From the NCBI RefSeq assembly GCF_964199755.1, contig NC_133913.1, positions 8,348,201 through 8,412,200 on the forward strand: a stretch of DNA of 64,000 bases, in the 5' to 3' direction. Every line of letters starts with the position of its first letter. Positions within the stretch are counted from its first letter, which is position 1. This stretch comes from Larus michahellis. Taxonomy: Eukaryota > Chordata > Aves > Charadriiformes > Laridae. Below the pieces are notes generated by a model. It made no database searches and was not told where the DNA came from. It saw only the letters and a program-made list of their open reading frames with translations. Positions 12,266 to 24,221 of the stretch are shown piece by piece. The position numbers and the translations under genes are program-made.

Positions 12266-14984
12266 CTACATTAGTTGTAAAAGGATGAACAAGGAACATG
12301 CAGGAAACTGTTTCAACAGTTATGACGTGCAAAGGCAACCAGCAGTGTCTGGGTTTGCAAGACTTCCTGCGTTACTGATGGAGAACTGCAGAGGGAGCCA
12401 AATAATGAGATTTTGTTCCTATTGTCTGTGGTTATAGTCCCTGAAACAAGCAAGCTGGAGAGCCTCACCACAACACAGAGGGAATTTGTGGATTAGCCCA
12501 AGAGTGAATGAAGTTTGCCTTCTTGTGGACGGTTGGAACTTGGAATTCAGGAATGGAGTGAAAACTTATGTGATTCACACCCTGGTTGCACCCTGTGCAT
12601 CTAGAGGGACTCTGTCAGTCACAGTACATGTGAAAAATAATAATGCTGCAAATCTAGACATGTAGCGGAGAAAAAGGTGCCTGATGAGTATAGTGGCAAG
12701 GGATGTCTCCAGGACATGTGGAAAGAGTTGTCTTCTGGAGGTGTTTCTCTCTCTCCAGGACTCCAGCTAGAGCAAACATGACTATTTCAGACTTGATATA
12801 TCATCTTTGTTGTACTATAGATCGAAAAGATAGTTCTTGGGCCAGTTCTTGTAGTCTAGTTGTGACTATTACAGCAGCGAAGATGGAATGAACTCCTTTT
12901 GGCTTCTGGAATTTATGCCCATCTTTGGGTTGCCAAATACAGCTGTACAGAGGTCAGTTCATCTGTCCAAACATTTGAGGTGCCCTGGGGTACCTGGACA
13001 TTCTCATCAGGCCACTAAATATGATGTAGAAACTATAAGAAAACCACACTCTTCTGAGTATGCAGTTGGATGCCAGGTGGGGTACTCCAGGGAATCTCAA
13101 ACTATTTGCAAGTCCATATTCTGCCTTTGTTGTGATGTAGACTTGAGGTTTCACTCCAAAGAAGTGAACAAGTGCTCATTCAGTGATGGTGACAGCATGA
13201 GTGTTCTCCGTGAGTTGCAGGGAGCAAAACTTGGGAAGCAGAGGGCAGTACCAAAGGATCATTTGGTCAGTCTCTTTTATCTCCATTGTAACAAGGAGGT
13301 AATGAACATTGCTGGAATTTGTTCTTACACCATAAAGTAGACTGTTGTAGGTCCTTACTTGGAGCATTATCAGAGCTCTGGCAAGAGGTAGTGGGATACA
13401 TGACATCAAGAAAAGCCATTAAGCCCATGGTTTTGATCTCACAGAGCAGAGAAAGAGATGTTCAAGGTCAAATGTAACAGAGGATGGGGGCTGCGGTGCA
13501 ACATTTAAGACTGCAGGTGTTTGAATCCAGAGATGGCTCAGATCGAGGTGGAAGGAGGGAGCTGTGAGTTAGGGTGGCTTGTGGTTCATGAATGTGTCAG
13601 CAGCGTGTGTTGCAGTCACAGTGTCTTGGCTGATCGTTATAACGGAAGCCTGGGGAGCAGAACCCCTGCATCTGCCAGTGTTTCAGAAGGGCAGGTTTGG
13701 AGAGGTGGGTCCATGGCCATTTCCTTTCCACGTGCCGTGTGTGGAGATTGCTGACTGAGAGGACCACCTTCCCGGCACCTGGGGATTGCCGTTTGACTTC
13801 TGTAAGGGAAGTTTGATACAGGAGATGTCTATGGCTTTCTGTGCTGCCTGTAATCAAAGTCTGTGAGTTTCTGCTCTGATGAGTCCTGGTGGGAGCACAT
13901 TGTCCAATTACGTTTCTGGTCTCGCATCTCACACTGGGCTCCATTAAACTCCAAGTAACTTTTCCTTCTGCTTCTGCCTGTCATTTCTTCAAGGCAGCTT
14001 GCCAGATTTTGCCACAGCTACAAAGTAACAGGGAGGCAGCACCACATTCCTCACGGGGCTCATTAAAATGCTGACAGACATAATGAGCTCTGCGTGTGGT
14101 TTTCTGCCACTCCCCATAGAGTTGCAAGCATCCTGTAGCTGATCAGGGGCCTCTCAGATGTGTTTCAATGAATAAGTACAGTATAATTTTCATTTGTCAT
14201 TTGTTTTAATTATGCATGACAAGAAGAATAGAAATGAAGGTGTTTTGAAAGGAAATTAGCCCCGCTTATATCCTGGAGGGAATAAGGCAGAGAGAGGAAA
14301 AGTATCTTTGTCGCCAAGCAACAAGTGGCCATAGTCAAACTTTGATTCATGTGCTGGGAATAAGATAGTTCTTATTACAGTCTATTCTCTTGTCACCGCA
14401 GCCCACAGCAGGGTCAAAGGCTCTCCTTGCAAAGCCTTTGCCTGCTCTAATTAGCACTGTCTTTACCTGGTACTAACTATGCACAGAAACAGGAGGAATG
14501 TTCGTCACCACTGCAAAACAATTTCAAGGTCTTTTTTGATGAAAGAAAGAAAAAAATCTCTATTAAAGAAAGTGATATCTTTTACTCTGGTCCCACTGAC
14601 CTCCAGTTTCCTCAGGACATGAACCCTGAAAATAGCTGGCTCAATGGAGAGAGGGACAGGTGATAGAAATTTTCAGGGGCAATTAGACTACGGAATGTTT
14701 AAACAATGGGATGAACAGGAATAAATTCAGGAAAACTGCATGCTCATGCAGAAGAGAATGCCATTGGCTTGCCAGATAATTTAGCAGATGGACAGGACAA
14801 CTGAGTATCGACTTGATTGACTGCTTCAGGAATTACAGCGTTAGTGAGGTAGAGCTATGGACAGGAGCATTCTCTTAGGATGGCTTTTCTTCTCCAAAGT
14901 TAACACCATTTTTCAACATTTCCATGTCGGGAACACGGGAAGTTACAACAAAGACATTTCAAATGTGAAGAATGGACTCAGCTG
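12266..14984. other. No gene recognised
   Basis: Non-repetitive intergenic sequence. The longest open frames (to about 150 codons near 12,888-13,340) resemble no family I know and have no splice or promoter context that would support them. Confidence 0.5.
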
Positions 14985-15165
14985 AAATAGAGGGATACCC
15001 AGGAAAGTTGTGGATGCCCCATCCCTGGAGGTGTTCAAGGCCAGGTTGGACGGGGCTTTGAGTAACCTGGTCTAGTGGGAGGTGACCCTATCCAGGGCAG
15101 GGGGTTGGAACTAGATGATCTTCAATGTCCCTTCCAACCCAAACCATTCTGTGATTCTGTGATTT
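14985..15165 (+). repeat. CR1 LINE 3'-end fragment
   Basis: Contains the CR1 3' block GTGGATGCCCCATCCCTGGA, then TTCCAACCCAAACC, and ends with the diagnostic ATTCTGTGATTCTGTGAT. Plus orientation, strongly 5'-truncated. Confidence 0.9.
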
Positions 15166-17361
15166 TTTTGGAAATGGTAAACTAATTGTTGGAACTGTTC
15201 ATTTAAAATTCTTATACTATTTATAGCCAAACAAAAGCAAACGAATAGCAAAACAAGACAAAAATATAATCATGAGATAATCAATCTATAATCAAACTAT
15301 AATCAATAGACAGATGGGAAAGAGGCAAATATCAACACTTCTTACAGTTAAAAATGTATGGATCATAAAAAAATCTTTTGGTGTAGTGAAGTAGTATTTC
15401 CTTCTAAAGTTTATTGCTTGTTTCTTGCTTTTATTATTAAGGCATTCATAACGTTTTGCTTTTGGGTGTCAGTACTTATTCCAGGGATGGACTAAAGTAG
15501 CTTTCTTCTCCAAGCCTTGCATGTTCTGACTTTTCTAGAAAAGTGCACAAGACTCCAGTTGATGTTCTCAGCAGACTGACTCTTGAGAGACCCTCCAAAG
15601 GCAGCTTGGACTTGAGGGTGTATTTTGAGTGAACGTAGTGGATTGAGCTGAAATCCACCAAAAGCCCTTCTTACAGTATTTATTTACATCATAGAAGAGG
15701 TTGTTGTAATTTCAGTATAGCTAGTCATTTGCAAAGTCCTGCACCTGGGACAAAATAAGCCCCCTCCAGAGGACAGGCTGGAGGCCTGGTGAACAAGGTG
15801 TTGAATGTGTCTCAGCAGTGTGCACTTCAGATGATGAAGGCAGACTATATATTGTACAAAATAATTAGAAAATAATTTCTGCAGAATAATTAGAAATCAG
15901 AATTATGCTGAAATGTCTCTTGTTAGTTGTTGGGGGAGAACCAGGGAAACTGTATTTTCAATTTTTATGTTTATTCTCTGGTTTTGTTTTGGACCCGGTG
16001 CTCTTTTCTTAGAGCCTACACCGAGCTCTTTGACAGGAACAATGTTTAAACTGCATTTGGGGACCTACAGCATTTTTTGAAGTTCAGAAAGGGTGGAATT
16101 TATGAGATTAGAACTTCAAGGGCAGGACTTACTTCAGTATTAAGATATCTACATCAAGGCATCTATAAGCATATTTCCCAATAGTCATTGGAGATCCAGC
16201 CAGTGCAGCCATCTGAGTTCCAGGCACGGTTTGTCTGACTGGCAGATAGATTTCTACTTAAGAGAGAGCCATCTAGGTTCTACATGAGGCTTTATTTTTT
16301 TTTTCCCTGTTCAAAAATCCTGAACTATTATGAGGGCTATGCGTAGTCACCAAAAAAAACCAGGAGAAAACTTCTATGTCATGGAGCTGAGGGTTTGCAT
16401 TGTAGCCCTGAAGGAATTGCTTGAGAGCCATTGCAGGTGGTAGACACTGCAGAGCTTACCTAGGTAGCGTTGGATGACAGTGTAGAGCAGAAAGAACAAA
16501 ACCTGTTCCAATCTTATCCATGTTGCCTCTTTGAAAGGGATTCCTGGAGTGATCTACTCTACAAACGTGTTTGTTTCACTCCAGATGGAGACAAGTAATT
16601 GACAGTCAGTTCCACCCTGTGGACATTCAGAGGACCAGGTGCCAAGAGCAATCAGAAGAGTTATTTGACAGCACTAAAGAAAATCCATTTCTTTCTGGGA
16701 AAGACAAACCCCAGGAGACTTTGTAGGGAAGAATCTATTTTCACCAAAATGGGTACAAAACATATTTTCCTTTCCTAGTTCTTTTGTTAGGAAAAAGCCT
16801 GATGCTTAGTTTTCATTTGCTGATGTCTTTATGCATTCCAAATATCTGCAATTACTTCATACCCAGTGAAGAAGTCTTCATTATAGGGGACAGTGTGATT
16901 CAGCTGTGTAGTCAGCATGGGCAAGAATTAGGTGAAGATGAGGATATTTAAATCTAGGTGTCCAACTGAAGATGTAAATTGGGCATTTAAATATTCATTA
17001 TTATCCCTGCAGGTCCAGTTAATGCAGTTACTGGAATTAAACAAGCTATAGTGTCAAAGAATGACAGCATATACTGCTGTACAAGTTTCTGGAGGCTAGC
17101 AAAATATTCTGTAGCCCTAGCACTATATTTTGATTTATTCTTCCAGTCTTGCCTGTACACTAATGGTTACCTAAAAAATCAAGTTACCAAGCAAGGTGGG
17201 GCTTCTGTCTGACCTCCTGTGGATGTTCTTGGGTGGGATTACTCTTAGCTAACCTGAGGAGAGATTAACGGACCTACATTGGGGTGCCCAAATCCTGGTA
17301 TTTATTTGTGAATCAGGCATCCAACGGTCAGAACAACCAATGGAGCCAAAAAAAAGAATCA
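15166..17361. other. No gene recognised
   Basis: AT-rich intergenic sequence. No open frame of note, no recognised repeat and no RNA gene was seen. Confidence 0.5.
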
Positions 17362-17901
17362 TGTTTGTTAATCAAATCAGGCTTTCTTAAAGGCTGGTGA
17401 AAACTTACACTGTTCGACTCTTCACATACTTAAATCGCAGGCATCCAGCGCGTTATCTGGTGCACTTTGATACCTCAAGGCCTAAATCACAGGCATCCGG
17501 TGTGCTGTCTGGGGCACTTTGACACCTCAAGGCCTAAATCACAGGCATCTGGTGTGTTTTAACACTTCAAAGGGAAGAGCTAAATTGTGAGATAAGCTGC
17601 AAAGAGTCTCCCCAAGGACACTGATAAAGATGAGGAGCCTTCAGCCTCACGACCATCAGGAGGCGGGACAAGACCGACCCCCTAGCAACACGTCGCTCAG
17701 ACACGGAATATACCAGGATTGACACATATACGGGAACCAGAAGAGTATATAATCACTACTTTCGGGAAGTGGGGGTGCACCGTTGGCGGAGCAAAGACTC
17801 CCCGGCCGCCCAGCGCTGTTTTGCTTGTTGCCGCTTGCTTAATAAACTAATTTGATTAATTGGACTGGTTCCTGTCAATTATTGGGCCTCAATCTATAAC
17901 A
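17362..17901 (+). mobile_element. Solo LTR with tandem U3 repeats
   Basis: Begins TGTTTGTTAA and ends CTATAACA, giving TGTT...AACA inverted ends. A TATA-like GTATATAATC lies near 17,746 and AATAAA near 17,840, shortly before the end, as expected for U3-R-U5. U3 contains about 2.8 copies of a 52-bp unit starting at 17,432, 17,484 and 17,536 (AAATCRCAGGCATC...). It is distinct from the other LTRs in the window. No clear target-site duplication and no adjoining internal region were found, so it is probably a solo LTR. Confidence 0.7.
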
Positions 17902-18999
17902 TCTGATCAAATATAAGTGTTCTTGCTATGGGGACCTGAATGTCTCTCTCAAGTCCTTTTATTTTCTTGCTCTCCAGTCAGTACATTTGAAGCATAGAGG
18001 CATAACTCACATGACGATACAGGGACTGGGGGAGCAAAGTCCTCCCCCTGTAAAAGCAGCTCAGGTTCCTGTCCTCTGTTGATCTGACTTTTCTCCCTCT
18101 GGTCCCTGTGCTGCCTGCTGGGTAAAATGGCTCAAATCCCCCACTCTTCCTTTTGAGTCTGAAGTGACAGGCAGAGCTGGTCAGAATTACTATTCAAGTG
18201 AGCAATGCATTTTCATATTCTAGGCTTTCACGCATGAAATGGGAGTCTTTCTTTCTAAGGATTTCTTCAACATAGTCCCTGGAGCTCTGTACTGTTCATA
18301 AGCTGAGATTCAAAGTAAAATTCTGCTGCATTTATTACATGTAAAGCTAGAAAATACCAATGTGATACTCTACTTTGTCCTTTTCAAGTAAATCAGTCAG
18401 ATGATCTCAGTCAGAATTCCCAATTCCCAGCTCAGTCTGTCTGTGCAGAGACCAGAGGGGGAATGGAAGTCTTTGAGAGGTGTTAGCCATGATCTCAGAA
18501 ACACTTCTGTGTCACACAATTTTAATGCTCTAGGTGATCTCACAGCCTCCTAGTCCGCTCTCTGCATCCTTCACTGTTTGAACACTACTGTAAACTTTTC
18601 AGTGTGTCTTGATTCCTGCCTTCCAGGTAATATTTTTGATCTTAAAAGGCATGGAGTTTGGGACTGGAGTGTCGGCTCAAAAGAATAAAGGAAGAGCAAT
18701 AGTGAACAGTTACCATGTGATCCATCTCACCCAACATTAGAGTTCAACTGCTCACAGAGGTGTGCATGGCAACTGAGGATGCCTCAAAATAACCCCAGGA
18801 TATCATACCTTGCTGCTCGACTTACTGCTGGGTCCTGCACTCTCTACCGGTCTTGTACTGATTTTGTACATAAACTCTGGCATCTCAAATGACACAAAAA
18901 ATCCTAGAAAACGTATGAGCTTCTCCTCTTGGAACACTTTTCTGGCCATATATAGGAGACAAAGGTTACTTGGGAAAAGTCAGTCTGCATGTACCGATC
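17902..18999. other. No gene recognised
   Basis: Intergenic sequence without a supported gene. Part of 18,800-18,999 may be a very diverged 5' extension of the CR1 element that follows, but I cannot show it. Confidence 0.4.
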
Positions 19000-20003
19000 T
19001 GATCAACGTGGTCAACCTGATTGCCTATTACTGTCTTTGAAAAACAGCAATGAACAGATTGAGAGGTTGTGGATAAAAATTAAGGGCCAAGCCATCAAAG
19101 GAGATCTCATTAATGACATAGATAGCAGAATTGAGGGCAACTTCAGCAAGTTTGCAGGTGACACCAAGAGGAGTGGCACAGTTGATTCACTTGAGGGAAG
19201 AGATGCCATCCAGATTCACCTTCACAGGCTTGATTATTAGCTTCATGTGAAACTCATGAAGTTCAACAAGGCCAAGTGCAAGGTCCTGCACCTGGTTTAG
19301 GTTGTCACCAGAATCAGTACAGACTGGGGATAAATCCATTGAGAGCAGCCCTGCAGAGAAGGACTTGGGGATACTGGTGGATGAAAAATTGGGTATGAGC
19401 CAGTAATGTGCACTTGCAGCCCAGAAAGTCAATCATATCCTGGGCTGCATCAAAAGAAGCATGGCCAGCAGGTCAAGCGAGGTGATTCTGCCTCTCTGCT
19501 CCACTCTCATGAGACCTCACCTGTAGTACTGCATCCAGCTCTGGGGTCCCCAGCAAAAGAGAGATGTGGGCCTGTTAGAGCAGGCCCAGAGGAAGGCCAC
19601 AAAAATGATAACACTTGATAAAATGATGAGTCGTAACACTTACCTTATGAAGAAAGGCTGTGTTCAGCCTGGAGAAAAGAAAGGTCCAGGGACCTTATTA
19701 CAGCCTTTCTGTATATAAAGGGGGCTTCTAGGAAAGATGGAGAGCAACCTTTTACCAAGGCCTGTAGTGACAGGGCAAGGGGCAATGGTTTTATACTGAA
19801 AGAGGGTAGCTCTAGATTGGCTATAAAGAAGCATTTTTTATGATGAGGGTGATGAGACACAGGTTGCCCAGAGAAGTTGTAGAAGTCAGATAATTGAGAC
19901 TGTTCAAGGTCAGGTTGGTCAGGGATTTCAGCAATGGCAGGGGGATTGGACTAGATGACCTTTAAAGTCCCTTCCAACCCAATCCATTTTATGATTCTAC
20001 GAT
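19000..20003 (+). repeat. CR1 LINE fragment
   Basis: Plus-strand CR1. It contains RT-region similarity (a GCAAGTTTGCAGGTGACACC block near 19,148, then the block for a metal-binding-site-distal region), the HETSPVVLHPALG-like section, and a 3' end with CCTTCCAACCCAATCC and a degraded ATGATTCTACGAT tail. Several disruptions show it is old and inactive. Confidence 0.85.
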
Positions 20004-21070
20004 AAATTGACTAGATTTGTGGACCAGGAGAGAGCATGGTATATCATTTACCTTGACTTTAGCAAGGATTTCCTCATTGTTTCCCATAAAATCCTTGTAT
20101 CTAAGTTAGGTCATTATAATCTGGATGAGTGGACAGTTAGACGTGGAAAAAAACTACTTGGATAGTTGTACTCGGAAGACAGTGGTTAATAGGTTGTCCT
20201 CAACTTGGAAGCTGATAAAAAGTAGAGTGCTGTAGGGGTCCGTACTAGAACCCATCATGTTTATCAGTGACCTGGAGGAGGGGCAAGAGAGTGCATTCTT
20301 GTCAGTTTCACAGATGATACCAAATTGAGGGGACCAGGCAATACTCTTAAAGGCAGGACTGCCGTTCAGAAGGACTTAGGCAGGAGGAAGGGGGACAAAA
20401 GGAACTGCAAGAAATTTAACAAGAACAATGTACATTCCCCTTGGGTGAAAATACAGACTGTCGACTGATTGTCTTGAGAACAGCTCTATGGATAAGCACT
20501 TAGAGGACCCTGTGAGCAGCAAGTTGAGCATAAAACAAGCAGTATGCCCTAGCAGCAAAGAAAATCAACAGCACGCTGGGCTGCGTTAACAGGAGCATAG
20601 TCACTACATCAAAGGAAGTGACTGTTTCCCTCTAGTGGGAAGTCATTAGACGACATGTAGGCTACTGCATCAAGTTGTGGGTCCCCTGGTTCAGGAAACA
20701 GAAGCGAATGAACTGAAGCAATTTCAGAGGAAGGACACTAAGGTGGTTGGTGACCTTAGCACATGCCGTGTGAGGAAGAGCTGAGGGAAGATGGCTTGTT
20801 GATCCTGGAAAAAGGAATTTTTCAGAGAAACCTAACAGCAAGCCCTTCAGTACATTATGAATGTTATGAAAAGGAAGGAGCCTGGCTCTTCATAGTTGTG
20901 CAAGGTGGGAAGATGTGAAATAAGAGGCTTAAATTTAAAACAGACTGTATTTAAAGGAAAACTTTTTTCACCTTGAAAAGCAGTCAAGCATTGGAAAAGG
21001 GTATCCAGAGATGTTCTTAGGTAACCTGACTGAGCAACCTGAATCAAGGCCCTGCAGTTCCATATGAACA
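20004..21070 (+). repeat. Second CR1 LINE fragment, head-to-tail
   Basis: A further plus-strand CR1 piece starts directly after the 3' end of the previous one. It includes the TACCTTGACTTTAGCAAGG block (LDFSKAFD of the reverse transcriptase) and the following RT segment. It is strongly diverged, with several stops. The 3' tail is not recognisable. Confidence 0.75.
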
Positions 21071-21147
21071 TCAAAATGTCAAATTTTCCAAGTTTTCCCT
21101 CAATCTAAAGCTACATCTGCACTTTATTTCTTAATATGATTTCAGAT

Positions 21148-21641
21148 GAAAAGAGGGAGAGGAGAGGAGAGGAGAGGAGAGGAGAGGAGAGGAGGGGAGG
21201 GGAGGGGAGGAAGGGAGAGGAGAGGAGAGGAGAGGAGAGGAGAGGAGAGGAGAGGAGAGGAGAGGAGAGGAGAGGAGAGGAGAGGAGAGGAGAGGAGAGG
21301 AGAGGAGAGGAGAGGAGAGGGGAGGAGGGGAGAGGAGAGGAGAGGAGAGGGGAGGAGGGGAGAGGAGAGGAGAGGAGAGGAGAGGAGGGGAGAGGAGGGG
21401 AGGGGAGGAGAGAGGAGGGGAGGGGAGGGGAGAGGAGAGGAGAGGAGGGGAGAGGAGGGGAGAGGAGAAGAGAGAAGAGAAGAGGAGAGAAGAGGAGAGG
21501 AGAGAAGAGAAAAGAGAAGAGAAGAGAAGAGAAGAGAAGAGAAGAGAAGAGAAGAGAAGAGAAGAAAAGAGAAGAGAAGAGAAGAGAAGAGAAGAGAAGA
21601 GAAGAGAAGAGAAGAGAAGAGAAGAGAAGAGAAGAGAAGAG
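21148..21641 (+). repeat. 494-bp pure purine tract, (GAGGA)n passing to (GAAGA)n
   Basis: By eye every base from 21,148 to 21,641 is A or G. The left two thirds are GAGGA-type units with GGGGA variants; from about 21,470 the unit becomes GAAGA. The long open frames on both strands (RREERRGE-type and LFSSLLFSS-type peptides) are products of the repeat, not genes. A mirror-repeat polypurine tract of this length can form triplex (H-DNA). It lies between a plus-strand and a minus-strand CR1. Confidence 0.97.
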
Positions 21642-22550
21642 CCTGACCACTTCAGGGCTGACCAAAAGTTAAAGAATGTTATAAAGAACATTGTCCAAAT
21701 GCCTCGTAAATACTGAAAGGCATGGGGCATCAACCACATCTCCAGGAAGGCTATTCCGGTGTGTGGCCACCCTCTCAGTAAAGAAATGTTTCCTAATGTG
21801 AACCCTGAACCTTCCTGGATGCAGCTTTGAACCATTCTCATGTGTCCTGTCACTGGATTTCAGGGAGAAGGGATCAGCACCTTCCTTTCTCGCTTCCCCT
21901 CCACAGGAAGCTGTAGAGAGCAATGAGGTCACCTCTCAGACTCTTTTTCTCTTAGACAAACCCAAAGTCCTCACTCACTCCTCATAGGACATGCCTTTCA
22001 GCCCTTTCACTGTCTTTGTTGCCTTCCTCTGGATGCATTCAGGTACTTTCACATCTTTCTTAAATTGTGGGGCCCAGAACTGCACGCAGTACTCAAGATG
22101 AGGCCACACCAACGTTAAATACAGCAGGATAATCCCCTCTCTTGACCGGCTGGTTGGACTGTGTTTGATGCACCCCAGGCTGTGGTTTGTCCTCTTGGCT
22201 GTGGTTTGTCCTCTTGGCTGCCAGGGCACACTGCTGACTCCTGTTGAGCCTGCTGCCAACCAGCACCCCCAGATCCCTTTCTGCAGGGCTGCTCTCCAGA
22301 CACTCCTCTCCCAGTTTATACTTGTTCCTGGTGTTACTCCACCCCACTCCATCCCAGGTGCAGAATCTGTCATTTGGACTTGTTAAATTCCATCCATTGG
22401 AATCATTGCCCGATGCTCCGATCTATACAGATCCCTCTGCAAGGCCTCTTATCCCTCAAGACAGTCAGCAGCACCTCCTGGTTTAGTATCATCAGCGAAC
22501 TTCCATTCAACTCCTGCATCTACCTCATTGACGTTTGCCTCTTCCCCTGC
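21642..22550 (-). repeat. CR1 LINE fragment
   Basis: Minus-strand CR1 reading as RT C-terminal sequence ([19 protein letters not shown]... RNSLPGDVVDAPCLSVF), with stops between segments. Its 3' end lies against the purine tract. A short tandem duplication of about 19 bp (CTGTGGTTTGTCCTCTTGG) occurs near 22,180-22,220. Confidence 0.88.
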
Positions 22551-22765
22551 CCATCTGCTTATGACTATCTTCCACATGAGGTCTGGTACTCATGGTGATC
22601 ATAGGCCATAGCATCATCTAGTTCAGTGGTCTCCAAACTTCTTTGACTGCACAACCCATCAGTAAAAAATTTTGCCAGCAGGCAAAGGAAGGGAAACAAG
22701 TTCATGGGCTTGGGGAAGCAAGCAGGAGGAGATCCCTCAGTCAGCAAGGATGTGTGATGGCATAC
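22551..22765. other. Region between CR1 and the protease remnant
   Basis: The next granzyme coding exon (which would carry the ~GWG and catalytic-Ser region) would be expected on the minus strand here. I do not recognise it. Confidence 0.4.
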
Positions 22766-23920
22766 CTTCAGCAGCATGATGTCATTTTTAAAGGGATGAC
22801 TTGAATAATTGGGGTGGATGACCCAGTGGCCAACATGGAAAGCTTGCTGACTTGGCTTGCCCTTATTTACATTGTCAGCTCTCAGGATCACAGTGATATT
22901 CACGTTTTTGCCAGGAAACACCAACACATTTCAGCTACACTGACCACAACCACATGGGGTCCCTTACTCCACGCTGGCATAGGGCTGAGGTGTCCCATTC
23001 TGAAGAATAAAGGGAAGCAGGGAATGGGAGACACTGGCCTTTCTTCTGCAAAAGTAGCTCCGAGCCATGGTTGGAACCATGGACCAGGAGACCACTGCCA
23101 AGGAGTCCCGTCCCAGGGGCACACAGCCCCTGGCAGACAATTCCTGCAACTCAGAGGGGATGTATCACCTCACAGAGAGCCCTGCTGTGCCTGAAGAGAC
23201 ACAGAGGACTCTTTCCCCCCAAAGCAGGACTGCGGCTCTTCATGACTGTGTGAGACTGTGAAAAAATTCCACATACAAGTAAGAATGGGCCTTACGTTTC
23301 TTCAGCCGCACAGTGAGCTGATGAGAGCACTGCATCTGGGCGAATTAGGAATCCTCCACATCAAATGTTATCATCTAACTCATTTCTAATTGATAAATAA
23401 GCCATGTAGGGCCAGGAGTGGGGCTTAGCTTCTGACCCGCCAATGATCCTTCCTGGAAGAGAGATAAGAAGTGTTAATATCACATACACCACTATTTCCC
23501 ATCAAGTTCGGAGCTACGTGAGGAGAGAGAGTCATCCTCTGATGTCATATGCCAATGATGCCAATAACTCTCCTTCCTGGGGCTGTCCAAAGCATTTCTT
23601 ATGCACAATGGAGAGAAAAACAAACACTTCCTGGGGATGACTGACCACACCTGACTCTGGATGTCTAAAATGCTGTCAAAGAACACTACATGGCTACCTG
23701 TAATGCATCATTGGTTTCAGCCACAGTCTGAGCTGAGCGATATGAGTAGAGTAGAGAGTAGAGATATGAGAAAAGACAAGGCAGGCACCAGACATATTTC
23801 CTATTCAGTGCCCATTTCTGCCCTTGTACGTCCTCCTCTACACCCCGTCTGTCTGTACTCACCAACCCCAGCCCATGGGACAAGGAGAAAAGCACTTGCG
23901 AGCAGAAGGAGAAGCAGCAT
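22766..23920 (-). pseudogene. Granzyme / mast-cell-protease-like serine protease remnant
   Basis: Exon 1 (23,863-23,920) encodes a signal peptide, MLLLLLLASAFLLVPWAGV, and ends in a GTGAGT donor. Exon 3 (22,766 to about 22,905) encodes KNVNITVILRADNVNKGK...HPNYSSHPFKNDIMLLK followed by a GTATGC donor. This matches the granzyme exon that carries the catalytic Asp (NDIMLLQ in the family). Order and strand agree. Between them only a degraded exon-2-like stretch is seen near 22,930-23,000 (RPYASVE-like, then CGCG), with in-frame stops. The TAAHC catalytic-histidine motif and the IIGG activation motif were not found, and neither were the later exons with GDSGGP. It is most likely a dead copy of a granzyme-type gene. 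An expressed gene with missed exons is unlikely. Confidence 0.6.
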
Positions 23921-24221
23921 CTTCTACCACTGTTCTGAAGAGCCAAAACAGTTGTTATGGCCAGGCCAGGCAGGTGACAGGTACAGAATGGCAATCTATA
24001 TATATGAAGTTTGGAGCTGAAACAGGAAACCTCAGCCTGCTTTCAGCTTGTGTCGTTTGCTGGTTTTGTTCTTACAAACCCCAACCTGTGGTTTGGTGAG
24101 GGGTTCATGTCACAGCCTCTCTGGGCAACTGACTCTGATGCTTCGCTGTTCTCATGGTGAAGAAGGTTTTTTTTACACATAGCCTGAACCTCTTTTATTT
24201 AATTCTTTATTTATTAATGTC

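Noticed and set aside
17432-17580. CRISPR-like direct repeats
   Set aside because: The 52-bp units are contiguous tandem repeats inside an LTR U3, without spacers, in a vertebrate genome.
21111-21853. Long open frames (166-240 codons) on both strands over the purine tract
   Set aside because: They encode only RREERRGE- or LFSSLLFSS-type periodic peptides that follow from the GAGGA/GAAGA repeat.
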